Below are positions 42,250 to 53,390 of a stretch of DNA of 64,000 nucleotides, piece by piece. Within the stretch, counting starts at the first letter, position 1; each line of letters opens with the position of its first letter. The translations under genes were made by a program, and so were the position numbers. Origin of the DNA: Neoarius graeffei (Eukaryota; Chordata; Actinopteri; Siluriformes; Ariidae); assembly GCF_027579695.1 (NCBI RefSeq), contig NC_083571.1:43771943-43835942 (forward strand), in the 5' to 3' direction. A model generated the notes under the pieces. The model was not told the origin of the DNA and ran no database searches. It saw only the letters and a list, made by a program, of their open reading frames with translations.

Positions 42250-43610
42250 CTCACGGAGGTCGCCCAGTTGCAAACAGAATTTTCTGACGTGTTCTCACCG
42301 CAGTCTGGCTGCACCCACCTCATAGAACACCACATTGAGACACCCCTGGGGGTAATAGTGCACAGCCACCCTTACAGACTGCCCAAACACAAAAAAAGGT
42401 GGTTCAGGAAGAGCTCGAGGCCATACTTGCAATGGGCATTGTCGAGGAGTCCCACAGCGACTGGAGCAGCCCAGTGGTCTTGGTTCCCAAGGCCAATGGG
42501 TCGGTCCGGTTCTGCGTGGACTATAGGAAAGTCAACGCGGTGTCCAAGTTTGACACATACCCAATGCCTCGTATTGACGAGTTGCTCGATCGACTAGGCA
42601 TGACTCGTTTTTATTCGACACTGGATTTGACAAAGGGATATTGGCAGATCCCCTTGACTCCGCTATCCCGAGAGAAAACGGCCTTTTCCACACCATTTGG
42701 CTTACACCAGTTCGTCACACTTCCTTTTGGGTTGTTTGGGGCACCCGCTACGTTTCAGTGGCTTATGGACAGGGTCCTCTGCCCCCATGCCACCTACACG
42801 GCCGCCTACTTAGACAACATTATTATTTATAGTAATGATTGGCCGCGGCACGTGGAACACCTAAGGGCCATCCTTAAGTCGCTGAGGTGAGCGGGTCTCA
42901 CAGCCAACCCACAGAAGTGTGCGATTGGGCTGGTGGAAGTACGGTATCTGGGTTTCCACTTGGGCAATGGGCAGGTGCGTCCCCAAATTAATAAGACAGC
43001 AGTGATTGCGGCCTGCCCGAGGCCCAAGACCAAAAAGGGGGTGAGACAGTTCCTGGGGCTGGCTGGCTACTATCGTAGGTTTATACCTAATTATTCGGAC
43101 GTCACCAGCCTGTTGACTGATCTCACTAAAAAGGGAGCACCAGATCCGGTCCAGTGGACGGAGCAATGCCAGCGGGCTTTCTCGGAGGTAAAGGCTGCAC
43201 TGTGTGGGGGGCCACTGTTACACTCCCCTGACTTTTCTCTCCCCTTTATTTTGCAGACGGATGTGTTGGACAGAGGGCTGGGGGCTGTTCTGTCCCAGGA
43301 GGTGGGGGGGAGGACCACCCAGTGCTGTACATCAGCCGGAAGCTGTCGGTCCGCGAGGGCAGGTACAGCATGATCGAAAAGGAGTGCCTCACCATCAAAT
43401 GGGCAGTCCTCGCCCTCCGTTACTACCTGCTGGGGTGCCCTTTCACCCTCTGTTTGGACCATGTGCCCCTGCAGTGGCTCCACTGCATGAAGGATGCCAA
43501 CGCGTGGATCACCCATTGGTATCTGACACTCCAGCCGTTTAAGTTCAAGGTGGTCCACAGACCGGGGGCGCAGATGGTCGTGGCGGATTTCCTCTCCCGT
43601 CAAGGGGGGG
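42250..43610 (+). pseudogene. Element A reverse transcriptase-RNase H, YLDN active site
   Basis: RT: FSDVFSPQSGCTHLIEHHIE; shift at an A-run near 42395; then GIVEESHSDWSSPVVLVPKA, VRFCVDYRKVNAV, STLDLTKGYWQIPL and AYLDNIIIYSND, where YLDD is expected. TGA at 42888. The thumb and RNase H follow (FLGLAGYYRRFIPNYSDVTS, LQTDVLDRGLGAVLSQ), then a shift in a G-run near 43310 and a continued frame ending at VVADFLSRQGG. The Asp to Asn change at the second catalytic Asp should abolish polymerisation. Confidence 0.88.
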
Positions 43611-43666
43611 TGGGGAGTCGGCTACAGGCCGGACAGCTCCCCGCCCTGAGTTGGGCGGTGGGGGTA

Positions 43667-43977
43667 TGTGGCAGTGGGGGCGTGGCCAAGCATCGGTCTG
43701 TGAATGGAGGGCGGAGTCAGGGAAGGTAAGTGGTGGAATCATTGCACCTGATGGGGCTTAACCTGTGTTTGTGTGTCTTCCCCAGTGACCGCACCCTTTA
43801 AAAGGAGAGGAGAGCAGAGAAAGGGAGCTCTCCCCAACCAGAACACTTATGTGCGTGGCTGGGAAATGATTGAATGAGCTGAAAACCCACACATATTGTT
43901 AAAAATAAATAGTTCATTGAGAACTCACTTCTGTCCTGCCGTGCTTCTGTGCTCCACCCACCTGATCCAATACTACA
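43667..43977 (+). repeat. Element A 3' LTR
   Basis: Closely matches the 5' LTR apart from the SINE; scattered single differences and a short GGAGAG insertion near 43806. Preceded by a G-rich polypurine tract (43651-43666). Confidence 0.92.
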
Positions 43978-45000
43978 TTGGGTATGCCCAGTGTCACATA
44001 ATGGTTAAGAACAGTATACATTTTGCACTGAATGCAAGCAGGGACTCGAGCAAGACAAATGATGACAGCATAACTAAAAGGAAGAGCCAGAAGGTAACAC
44101 AAACATATGGGAGCCCAGGACATAAAACGGCCAGCCACTCCACCATCAACAAACACGAGTGAACATGTGAGAGTGGGGGGACAACAGTATCCATACATCC
44201 CAGTTTACCAAAACACTCTATCCCTGAGGACCCTCCAGATCTACTCCTTTATCTAATAAAAAAAATATTAACAAAAGGCCTGTCTAAAAAGATATGTTTT
44301 CAGCCAAGACTTAAACACTGAGACTGCGTCTGAGTCCTGAATACTACTTGGAAGGCTATTCCATAATTGTAGGGTTTTGTAAGAAAAGGCTCTGCCCCCC
44401 GATGTACTGTAGCTTTCACTATTTGAGGTACCAACAGATAGTCTGCACCTTTTAATTTAAGTAGGTGTGGCAAGTCATAAAAGAACAGAATTTCACTCAG
44501 GTACTGTGGTGAAAGACCATTCAGTGCTTTAACAGTCAATTGTAGTATTTTATAATCAGTGCAAAATTTGATTGGGAGCCAATATAATGTGGATAAGATA
44601 GGGATGATGTGGTCATATTTTCTTGTTCTAGTAAGGACTCTGACTAGTGCATTTTGAACTAACTGGAGCTTGTTTATGCACTTGTTGGAACATCCAGACA
44701 GTAAGGCATTACAATAATCCAACCTAGAGGTAACAAAAGCATGAACTATTTTTTTCTGCAGCATGTAGTGACATTATATTTCTTATCTCCACAATATTTC
44801 TGAGATGAAAGAAAGCTATCCACATAATGTCATCAATATGAGTTTCAAACAAAAGACTGGGGTCAATGATCACCCAGAGGTCTTTTATTGCTGTGCGTTA
44901 AGAAACAGAAAGGCCATCTAGAGTTACTATGTCATCAGAAAACTTACTTCTAGCTGCATGTGGTCCTAGTAAAAGTACTCCTGTCTTGTCAGAGTTAAGC

Positions 45001-45277
45001 CAAAGTCCTTCCCATACATACAGCGCATAGGGCGGTGCCGATCTCCATTTCTGTAGCCCTTGGCCTCTCACGTAGCTAGGGTTACAGTGGGGGTCTAGTC
45101 CTCTGGTAACCGTGAGAGTTTGACTCCCCACTTGCATCTATATTGCAGCATGCCTTGCCAGACGGCAGTAGGTACCATTTTTATGATGGTCTTTGGTATG
45201 ACCCAACTGTGAGTAGAACTCACGATCTTCCAATCAAGAGGCGGACACACTAATCACTAGGCCACTCACTGGTACTC
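45001..45277 (-). repeat. Second-type tRNA-derived SINE in the LINE
   Basis: The head is at the right end; on the minus strand it shows GTGGCCTAGTGATTAGTG (box A) and GAGTTCTACTC-like box B. It is flanked by CAGAGTTAAGC duplications at both sides. The family differs from the 21461 SINE. Confidence 0.78.
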
Positions 45278-45489
45278 AGAGTTAAGCAGAAGGAAGTTAA
45301 TAAGCATCCAGTGTATAATGTTCTTGACACATTCTTCAATTTTATTAAGCTGGTGTCTCTCATCTGGTTTTGCAGAAACATACAATTGTGTGTCATCAGC
45401 ATAACAGTGGAAGCTAATACCATGCTTAAGTAGGTACAGCATCTCTCCACAACTACATTTCCCATAACTCCCTCAGCTCCCCCCCCAGA

Positions 45490-46334
45490 TGATATCCGCT
45501 TCATCTCATCTTTCACTGTGCCAAGCTTGGTTCATTTCATCTTTCACTGCGCCACAATTGGGTAGTGTACTACTGTAAATCATGACACAAGCTCGTTTAT
45601 AAATTGGGCAATCTGACCAAGTTCTCTCTCTCGGACCAGCATGCTAAGAAGTGCCTCTCTCTCTGTCTGACCTCCCAACACGAGTCTCCCACGCCCCGCC
45701 GTGCAAACGCCTCGCCAAGGCTGCGAACGCACATGGCTGCTGGTGCCCTGCAACTCCGTCCTCCCAAAACCAGATGTGCCTCACTCTCTGTCTCACATGC
45801 TCTCTGATCAGTGCGTTCTCTCTGATCGATACGCTCTGACCAACGCTCTGTCGGTATTAAAAAGAGACACTACGGCCTGCAGGCGGAAGCGAAGAAACAA
45901 AGGAACTAACGTGTCATTGTATGGACCACTGGCCACTGTTAAAAGATACCTCAGTCGGGTTGTTTTGCTTTCGTTGTATTTTTTGAAACTGGCTCCCATT
46001 GTTACTACACCATAATAACACAAATTAAGAAGAGTAGAGGTGAGTGGTTCCCTCCATGTCTTCAGCCAATGAGCGTTTGACCAAGGACCTTCTGGATCAT
46101 AAGATCCCACCTGGGAAGGACTTTTGCAACATAGCAGAGCTACATTAAACTAAATTGAAGCTGTGCTCCACTCTTCAGAAGAAGTACACCAAAACGGAGG
46201 ATCACTAACGAACTCCTCCATGCTGCCATGCGAGAGTAGTCCCAAGTAAGGCTGGCATTTGGGCAGCATTAGTCTTAATTTGATTAGTTTATGTGAAAAG
46301 TGCTATTTAAACTTAAGGTTGTTTTAAATGTTTT
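45490..46334. other. Unassigned DNA between LINE remnants
   Basis: CT-rich stretch (45600-45850) with repeated CTCTCTGATC-type motifs, then unique-looking sequence. A 104-residue plus-strand frame (45701-46015) has no recognisable domain. It may be an LTR or 5' UTR of an unrecognised element. Confidence 0.35.
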
Positions 46335-47600
46335 CATTTCATCCATTTTCTGCCACTTATCTGGGTCCAGGTTGTGGGGGTAGCAGCCTAAGCAGAGCAG
46401 TTTAGGCTTCCCTCTCCCCGGCCACCTCCACCAGCTCTTCCGGGGGAATACTGAGGTGCTCCCAGGCCAGCCGAGAGGCATAATCTCTCCAGCATGTCCT
46501 GAGTCTGCCCCGGGATCTCCTCCTGGTGGGACATGCCCAGAGAACCTCCCCTGGGAGGTGTCCAGGGGGCATCCTAACAAGGTGCCCGAACCACCTCAAC
46601 TGACTCTTTTCAATGTGGAGGAGCAGCAGTTCTACTCTGAGTTTCTCCTGAATGACCAAGTGTCTCACCCTGTCTCCACCCTGTGGAGAAAACTCATTTC
46701 AACCGCTTGTATCCACAATCTCATTCTTTTGGTTATTACCCACAGCTCATGACCATAGGTGAGGGTGGGAACATCAATGGACCAGTAAATTGAGAGCTTT
46801 GCCTTTTGGCTCAGCTCTCTCTTTACCACAACAGACCGGTTTAGCGTCTGCATCACTGCTGACACTGCCCTGATCCGTCTGTCCAACTCCTGCTCCCCCC
46901 TACCCTCGCTCGTGAACAAGACCCTGAGATACTTAAACTCCTCCACTTGACGTAGCAACTCCCCCTGATCCAAAGTAGGCACTCCATCCATTTCCAGCTG
47001 AGCACCATGGCCATGGACTTGGAGGTGCTGATCCTCATCCCAGCTGCTTCAAACTTGGTTGCAAACCATCTCAGCACATGCTGTAGGTCACAGATTGATG
47101 AAGCCAACAAGACCACATCATCCGCAAAAAGCAGAGACGCGATCCTGATGCCACCAAACCAGACACCCTCTGCCCCTTGGCTAGAAATTCTGTCCATAAA
47201 AGTTATGAACAGAACTGGTGACAAAGGGTAGCCCTGGCAGAGCCCCACATGCACCGGGAATGAGTCTGACTTACTGCCAGCAATGCGAACCAAACTCCTA
47301 CTCTGGTCATACAGGGTTCAAATGGCCCGCAGTAGTGGGCCTTGAACCCCATACTCCCGAAGCACCCCCCACAGGGCACCATGAGGGACACGGTTGTAAG
47401 CCTTCTTTAGGTCCACAGAACACATGTAGACCGGTTGAGCAAACTCCCATGCACCCTCCAGTACCCTTGCAAGGGTAAAGAGCTGGTCCAGTGTTCCACG
47501 ACCAGGACGAAAACCGCATTGTTTCTCCTGAATCTGAGGTTTGACTATCGACTAGACGCTCCTCTCCAGCACCCCAGCATAGGCTCAAGTGTGTGCACAA
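46335..47600 (-). pseudogene. Non-LTR retrotransposon RT (Rex3/RTE-like), 3' part
   Basis: From 47600 downward: QEKQCGFRPGRGTLDQLF, FPVHVGLCQGYPLSPVLF, ASLLFADDVVLLASS (catalytic FADD), GMRISTSKSMAMVLS. Then, in other frames, the C-terminal LSIYWSIDVPTLTYGHELWV, LLLHIEKSQLRWFGHLVRMP and a GRLRTCWRDYASRLAWE block. It ends at a GATGAAATG-type tail near 46335. The 5' part (endonuclease) is missing and frames change several times. The clade assignment rests on the tail and is tentative. Confidence 0.75.
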
Positions 47601-48239
47601 TAATCATATAGCTTTGGTTTGATCATATTGTATTTTTCCGTTTTACTCTGGTAGATATATTTTGCATGCCCTATCTCTTTCTCTCTCTATATATATAAAA
47701 CATGTTCCTACCATGCACCATTATACACATCTCAGCATTTCAGATTTTAGTAAACTAAAGGCAGGTTAGCTCAGCTAGTTAGAGCATGGTGCTTATAACA
47801 TTAAGATTGTGGGTTTGAGCCCCTGTATGGGCTAATGATTATTTATTTGCCTTTGTTAAAATCCTTTTTCTAATCAGTCACACAGAGCATCTATGGTTCC
47901 CTCCCCCACCTTTTTCACATGCAAACTACCCTTTATTAAGTCTGCAAACACGCACAAATTAGCCTGCAAACACACATACACTTACACACGTAATATTATT
48001 ACCTCATTGTGCCTTGATTGTTAAACTGCTGCTAGTATTATTGAATGTACCTGATCAGTATTATCCTCACTTGATTTTGTCATTCTAATAAATTAAATAT
48101 TTACAAGAAACTGTCTTGTCTGTTTTGCTGCAGTATTACTTGAAACTATCCTCTGTCATCAAAGAATTCACATTGCCTTCACTGATCTAGTGCATCACTA
48201 GAGTAATTAATTCATTAATTTAATAATGAATAGAAATAT
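47601..48239. other. Intervening DNA with a tRNA-like block
   Basis: Apart from the tRNA-Ile-like block at 47763-47836, only A/T-rich sequence and short CACA stretches are seen. Confidence 0.45.
47763..47836 (+). tRNA. tRNA-Ile-like pseudogene (anticodon UAU position)
   Basis: The D-arm and box A (GGTTAGCTCAGCTAGTTAGAGC split over two arms), the anticodon loop CTTATAA and the box B-like GGGTTTGAGCCC follow the layout of vertebrate tRNA-Ile. The acceptor and T stems are mismatched, the loop carries TAT where the related AAT isoacceptor has AAT, and there is no intron as expected of true tRNA-Ile(UAU). It is a decayed tRNA copy or a SINE head. Confidence 0.4.
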
Positions 48240-49191
48240 CAGTCCCTCCAGGATTTTGCGGGCCTTTTTTGTGATTTGTTGTGGGCTAAAATGTCTGATG
48301 TTGCGGGGGGGGGGTTCCAAAAAATTGCGATGAAAGTTGCGGTGTTTTTTAGGTTTTAGTTGTGATTACATTGTGGGAAAGAAGTGAAAGTTGCGAGAAA
48401 TTGTTGCGATTTTCTCTTTTTGTGATTAAAATTGAGTGTTAAATATTAAGTTATTACTGAAAAACTATTGATTAAAAAACCAAAGACACTGAGAAATGGT
48501 CCTATAAACAACTTTACCAGCATAAAAGATTACCAGGACTACAAAAATGCAGAAAAATAGGCTTTACTTATCCAAATGCACCTGTTGGTTCAAAAGTTAA
48601 AGTGCATAGAACCTCACAGCACAACATGAAGTTACCTTAAAATATAATATAAATGCCTCAGCTTTCATGTCAGAAAAAAACTATTAATACTAGTACTGTG
48701 TGCAGGCAGTCTCTCCTGAAGACTAAATTAAACAATAATTATAAGCTAATAAAATAAATGGCTCAGGCTTCATAGAAGAAGAAAAAACAACTGGAACAGA
48801 ATCTCACAGTATGATGCTGAAGCTGCCTACACAATGGAAAATAAAATACCATTTTGGCAAAAATGTTGGCATCCATTAATTTCTTGTATTAAGTAAAAAA
48901 TAATGTAAAGTGCACACAGTCCTTCACTGTAAACATAACACACTTTCATTAACAGAATTTAACCCTATATAAACACTGACTTGCACATGCTGCTTATCTT
49001 GAACGTATACACGGAAATAAGGCGGAAGGTAGTTTGTCGACATCACCTCAAGACAACACCAACAATTGATCAAATTTGTGGGAAAGTTGCGGTGATTGGA
49101 TATAATTGCAACACTGCCCTGAATTTGTGGGGATTGGTTGAATTTGCGTTGAAGTTGCAAATCACAACATCACGAAATCCTGGAGGGTCTG
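48240..49191. mobile_element. 952-bp MITE copy 2
   Basis: Starts CAGTCCCTCCAGGAT and ends with the reverse of CAGACCCTCCAGGAT. It is flanked by perfect six-base duplications AAATAT (48234-48239 and 49192-49197). Similar along its whole length to copy 1 (17688-18621), but with a shorter G-run and about 28 extra bases near the right end. Confidence 0.88.
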
Positions 49192-49261
49192 AAATATTGA
49201 TTAGTAAAATTAATGAACTAATATTTTATGAGATTGATTGTATATCACTGATTTAATAACT

Positions 49262-49400
49262 TAATTGCACCCACATAATTTTGGTACCTCGTGTGAGGAC
49301 TGGTATTGTACCTACATAAGTTTGGTGCCTCATGTGAGGAGTGCAATTGCACCTACATAATTTTGGTGCCTCGTGTGAGGAGTGGAATTGCACCTACACT
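49262..49400. repeat. Minisatellite, about three 49-bp units
   Basis: Units read CACCTACATAATTTTGGTGC followed by CTCGTGTGAGGAGTGGAATTG, with a few changes between copies. Confidence 0.85.
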
Positions 49401-49417
49401 TATTCCACAGAGGTAAC

Positions 49418-49709
49418 TGTAAGAGCTTTGTGGGAGTGGACAATGAGGAACTGGAAGCAGGCACTGTAACTCAAGGTATGCTTGAACTTTTATTAGCACT
49501 TTTCAGTGACTTTCACAAGTATAGCACACTAGACACACGCACGCAGCAGGGTGACCGCTATCTCTCTCTCGTTCCTGGCCGGCTGAAAGAGACACAGATT
49601 AAGACAACCAGTAATTAGACACAGGTGCACCTTGTCACATGTTACCTACTGGTTCAATGTGACTCCTCGCCATTCACAGCCAACGCTCGACCACACCCTT
49701 GCTGCCACA
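49418..49709 (-). repeat. Element B 3' LTR
   Basis: About 292 bases, related to 53074-53390. The two differ at many single positions and by a CT-run, so the insertion is older than element A. Confidence 0.88.
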
Positions 49710-49726
49710 TACCCCCACCACTCAAC

Positions 49727-50176
49727 TCAGGCCAAGGAGCTGTCCGGCTTGCAACTGACTCCCCTCCTCCCCCGGCGGGGGAGGTAAACTGCCACCACCA
49801 TCTGTGCCCCTGGGCTGTGGACCACCTCAAATTTAAAGGGTTGAAGGGCCAAATACCAACTAGTGGTCCATGCATTGGCATCCTTCATGTGATGGAGCCA
49901 CTGGAGTGGGGCATAGTCGGAGGAAAGGGAGAATGGGCATCCCAGCAGATAGGCCCGGAGAGTGAGGACCACCCATTTGATTGCCAGACACTCCTTTTCC
50001 ATGGTGCTGTACTTTGACTCTTGCATGGAGAGCTTGGGGCTGACGTACAGCACCAGGTGCTCCTCCCCCTCCACCACCTGGCACAAAACAGCCCCCAGCC
50101 CTCTGTCCAACATGTCAGTCTGCAAAACAAAAGGGAGAGAAAAGTCAGGGGAATGCAACAGTGGGCCCCCACACAA
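49727..50176 (-). pseudogene. Element B RNase H
   Basis: An open minus-strand frame: LLHSPDFSLPFVLQTDMLDR, GLGAVLCQVVEGEEHLVLYV, MEKECLAIKWVVLTLRAYLL and a tail VVAVYLPRRG. It aligns with the RNase H of element A. The catalytic Asp in QTD is present. The upstream polymerase domain is absent. Confidence 0.82.
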
Positions 50177-50265
50177 AACTGCTTTTACCTGGCACCCTCT
50201 TTTTAGTGAGGTCAGTCAGCAGTCTGGTGACATCTGAAAAGTTAAGCACAAACTGCCTATAATAG

Positions 50266-50525
50266 CAGGGCTTTCCACAGAAAAAAAAATCAGGGTGGTG
50301 CTACTAAAGTGGACCCCAGCCTGTAAGGGCTAGCCCAGCCTGGAGAGTCCTGAAGACTGCTGGGTAGGTGTGGGGGCATGCTCCCCTGGAAAATTTTGAA
50401 ATTAGAGACTTAAAATGGTGCATTCTGGTAGCATCTAGAGCTGATTTAAGCACAATTCAACATTATTAAATTTGCTGTTTCTTACCTTCTCAAATATGCA
50501 AGGGGCAAAATTAGATTTTAAATTC
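50266..50525. mobile_element. Truncated MITE relative within element B
   Basis: Starts CAGGGCTTTCCACAG and follows the 14243 element for about 240 bases (through AAATTTTGAAATTAGAGACT and GGGGCAAAATTAGATTT), with about 60 extra bases near 50310-50370. The other terminus is missing. Confidence 0.75.
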
Positions 50526-50529
50526 TCCT

Positions 50530-51471
50530 GGGTTATGTGACTCACTGCATGGAGTTTTGCTCTCAGGTCAAGAACATATTGAATTTGATTTTTGCTTTGA
50601 GAAGGTCCCTCTTCCCAGTTCTCTCTAATAATGTCTAAGATGCACGGGGCTTGTGCCCATACAGCAATTCAAATGGTGAAAACCCAGCGGAGGCTTGCGG
50701 GACCTCATGCACTGCAAACATCTGAGGGTCTAGCCACTTGTCCCAGTTTTTAGCATCCCTGTGGACAAACTTAGGAATCATGTTTTTAAGTGTTTGGTTA
50801 AATGGTTTGACCAGCCCATCCATTTGCGAATGATAAACATTAGTACAAATCAATTTAATCCCCAATAATGCATACAATTCACACAGTGTGCATGACATAA
50901 ATGTAGTGCCTTGATCAGCCAGGATTTCTTTCAGAATCTCAACTCGGGAGAAAATACGGAAGAGTGCTCCTGCAACACTGCATGCTGAGATATTGTTAAG
51001 AGGCACTGCCTCCGGGTATCACATTGCATAATCCACTGTGACGAACACAAAGTGAGACCTGCATGCAGATCGATCTAATGGCCCAATGCGATCCATGCCA
51101 ATTCTTTTGAAGGGGATCTCAACTAAGGGCAATGGGTGCAATAGCGATTTTGGTGTGGCTGCTGGTTTTACCAGCTGGCATTCACGACAAGCCACACACC
51201 ACCTGCAGACATTGGTGTGAATCCCTGGCCAATAGAAACAGGGCATGAGACAATTCAGTATTCTATCCTGCCCCAAATGCCCAACCATAGGATTATGATG
51301 TGCCACATGGAATAACAGTTCCCTACAGCTCTTCAGGACCAACAACTGTGTTATCTGTTCCTTACTTTGAGTGTCCTGCATCACTTGATAGGCTATATCA
51401 TTAATAATACAAAAATAAGGGAAGGAAAGTACAACGTTAGGTTGGAGGATTTGGCCATCAGTTACTTTCAC
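50530..51471 (-). pseudogene. Element B integrase, catalytic Glu replaced by Lys
   Basis: From 51471: VTDGQILQPNVVLSFPYF, HHCC domain with HHNPMVGHLGQDR and CVACREC, first Asp in IGMDRIGPLDRS, a stop/shift near 51019, second Asp in LADQGTTFMS, and DGLVKPFNQTLK in place of the usual Glu. The Lys codon AAA again follows GTC. It is 60-70% similar by eye to element A over this region. Confidence 0.85.
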
Positions 51472-52449
51472 TTGGTCAAAAGCATGTTTCAGAGACTTGT
51501 CACATGTCTGCTACAATGGGAAATCTCCTAAGGGATTCCCCAGAGAGAGAGGAGACCTCTCCCCCCTCTCCGTGTCATCGCGATGCGGAGCTGACACAGA
51601 TGGCCCTGGGGCTGCCTCCCCAGCTAACGTTGCAGCAGGATTCCCTGTGACGTGCTACTGTAGGACCCACCCACTACTAACTGTCTTATTAATGTTTTAA
51701 ACCCAGGCCAATTTGTTCCTAGGATCAGTGGGTGGGTGAGGCTCGGACTAATTGCCACCTCCACATTATGCTTTACTCCCTGGAAGTGAATAGTGATGGG
51801 CATTAGTGGATATCTGTGAATGCCACTGTGCACACATCTGACCTTCACCAATCATGCATTTCCCAGTGCCCTGCACTGAATCAGACTTTGATGCATGGAG
51901 GTCTGATTACAACCGGAATCCACCAAAGCCTGATGTGTACCCCCTTGAATACTCACAATGATTCTGTACACTCCTGCTCAATCAAAGGAAGCCTGCAGTG
52001 CATCAGGAATGTGAATCAGTAGCCCCACCTCCTTGCAGAAGCGCTGATTCTCTGCCCTCCCTCCACGCTGAGAGACCTGCATGGGCTCACTCCTGGTTCC
52101 AGTACACATGGATGAGTCCACCTGTGGAGAGAGAGAGAGGGTTAATGTTGGTACAGAAGGAGAAAGGAGAGAAGAAACATAAGGACAGACATGAGTGGGG
52201 GGAGCAGGTTTTGGGGGAATTGGCCCCCGTTTCCACAGGGCTAGGATAGGGGAGGGGTAAAGAGAGAGAGGGAGGGAGAGGAAGGGGGAGAAAGTGAAAG
52301 TGTGAGAGAGAGAGAGGATGAGAAGCTGTGGGGGTGCCTGCTCCTGGAAACGCTGTCAGGTGGTCCTCGGCCAGCCAGACCGCCTCCTCCAGTGATGCCA
52401 CTCGGTGACATGGGACCCACACCGGCGTCCCGCTTGGCAGTTGGGTAAC

Positions 52450-53040
52450 AAACTACTTCAGTGTCACTCAATCGATGATGGCGTCAACGTTGCACTCACC
52501 TGCCAGCAGCTACTGTCAGCAAGCGTCCCAGAGCTGTTGCGCAAATGCAAACAGCCATCCCACTTCGTCATATGCCAACAAGCAGAAGCCCTGGCGTTGC
52601 TTTTCTGGGCCGTGGCTGTCCCTCTGCAGGATGGCACACTTCAGGTTGTGGTAATCCAGCATACTGGTGGCCAGGAGCTGCCAAGGTGTGAACTGGGCTT
52701 CCCCTGACAGGAGTGGCAATAGGTGAGCCACCCACTGTGAGGTTGGCCATGAGCTCACCTTCAATGACATGCTCAAACAGCTCAAGGAAGGCTTCGGGGG
52801 TCATCCTGTGGCCCCATCTTGACCAGCTGGATGGGCACACTGGCCGCAGGGAGGACCTCTGGAGCACCTGTTGACTGGACCAAGCTCTAGAGCACCTGCT
52901 GGTCTTCTACCTGGGCCTTAAGCAGAGCCCAGAAGCATTGCCCCGATCCACGGACAGCGCAACAAGGGCTTGGTGATGGTGCTGGAGATCATTGGCAAGC
53001 ATCTGGAGGAACTCTCTGTCTGGTTTGGACTCCATGGCAG
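52450..53040 (-). pseudogene. Element B gag relic
   Basis: Fragments in two frames (AFLELFEHVIEGELMANLTV, WPTSQWVAHLLPLLSGEAQF, AFAQQLWDAC) match the SCAN-like gag of element A. Multiple shifts. Confidence 0.7.
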
Positions 53041-53073
53041 CATTCATTCCTCACTCCTGGGTTTCAGCACCAG

Positions 53074-53390
53074 TGTAACAGCTTTCTAGGAGTGGACATT
53101 GAGGAACTGGAAGGAGGTACTGTAATTTAAGGTACGCTTGAACTTTTATTAGCACTTTTCAGTGACCTTTCACGAGTATGGCACACTAGAGACATGCATA
53201 CAATGGGGTGACACAGCTCTCTCTCTCTCTCTCTCTCTCTCATTCTTGGCTGTCTGAAAGATACACAGAGACACAAGTTAATAGACAGCCAGTAATTAGA
53301 CACAGGTGCACCTCATCACACATTACCTACTGGTTCAACCTGACTCCTCACTGTTCACAGCCGATGCTTGACCACACCCTCACTGCCACA
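53074..53390 (-). repeat. Element B 5' LTR
   Basis: TGTAACAGC...TGCCACA, 317 bases with a (CT)n run near 53217-53241. Next to the primer site TGGTGCTGAAACCCAGGA on the minus strand. Confidence 0.88.

Larger units (their letters stand above)
38694..43977 (+). mobile_element. Gmr1-like Ty3/Gypsy element A, integrase before RT
   Basis: 5' LTR 38694-39386 (306 bases once the SINE and its duplication are removed), 3' LTR 43667-43977 (311 bases), and five-base duplication TTGGG at 38689-38693 and 43978-43982. The coding order is gag, zinc knuckle, protease, integrase, then reverse transcriptase and RNase H. This copia-like order in a Gypsy-type pol defines the Gmr1 group of deuterostomes (known). 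In-frame stops at 40019, 40624, 41338, 42061 and 42888 are all TGA. Two frameshifts (near 42395 in an A-run and 43310 in a G-run) add to the damage. Confidence 0.92.
38028..45480 (-). mobile_element. L2/CR1-type LINE, 3' part, split by Gmr1-like element A and a SINE
   Basis: Minus-strand coding remnants: a YADD-type block near 45440-45330, NSDKTGVLLLGPHAARS near 45000-44940, and a C-terminal segment at 44764-44300 ([20 protein letters not shown] to [12 protein letters not shown]). The 3' UTR continues to 38028 and ends in AAATAAACTTGACTT. Element A (38694-43977) sits within the 3' UTR and a SINE (45001-45277) within the ORF. Stops and shifts make it inactive. Confidence 0.75.
49418..53390 (-). 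mobile_element. Gmr1-like element B, RT region lost
   Basis: LTRs are 49418-49709 and 53074-53390 (TGTAA...GCCACA) with five-base duplications GTAAC (49413-49417 and 53391-53395). On the minus strand from the right: primer site (53072-53056), decayed SCAN-like gag (about 53040-52450), protease relic (about 52030-51640), integrase (51471-50530) and RNase H (50176-49727). Between integrase and RNase H the reverse transcriptase is missing; 50266-50525 instead matches the MITE at 14243-14861. The integrase-first order again marks the Gmr1 group. It is inserted in an L2-type LINE. Confidence 0.88.

Noticed and set aside
45701..46015. 104-residue plus-strand open frame
   Set aside because: No domain, low-complexity start, and lying between LINE relics. 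I cannot separate it from chance.
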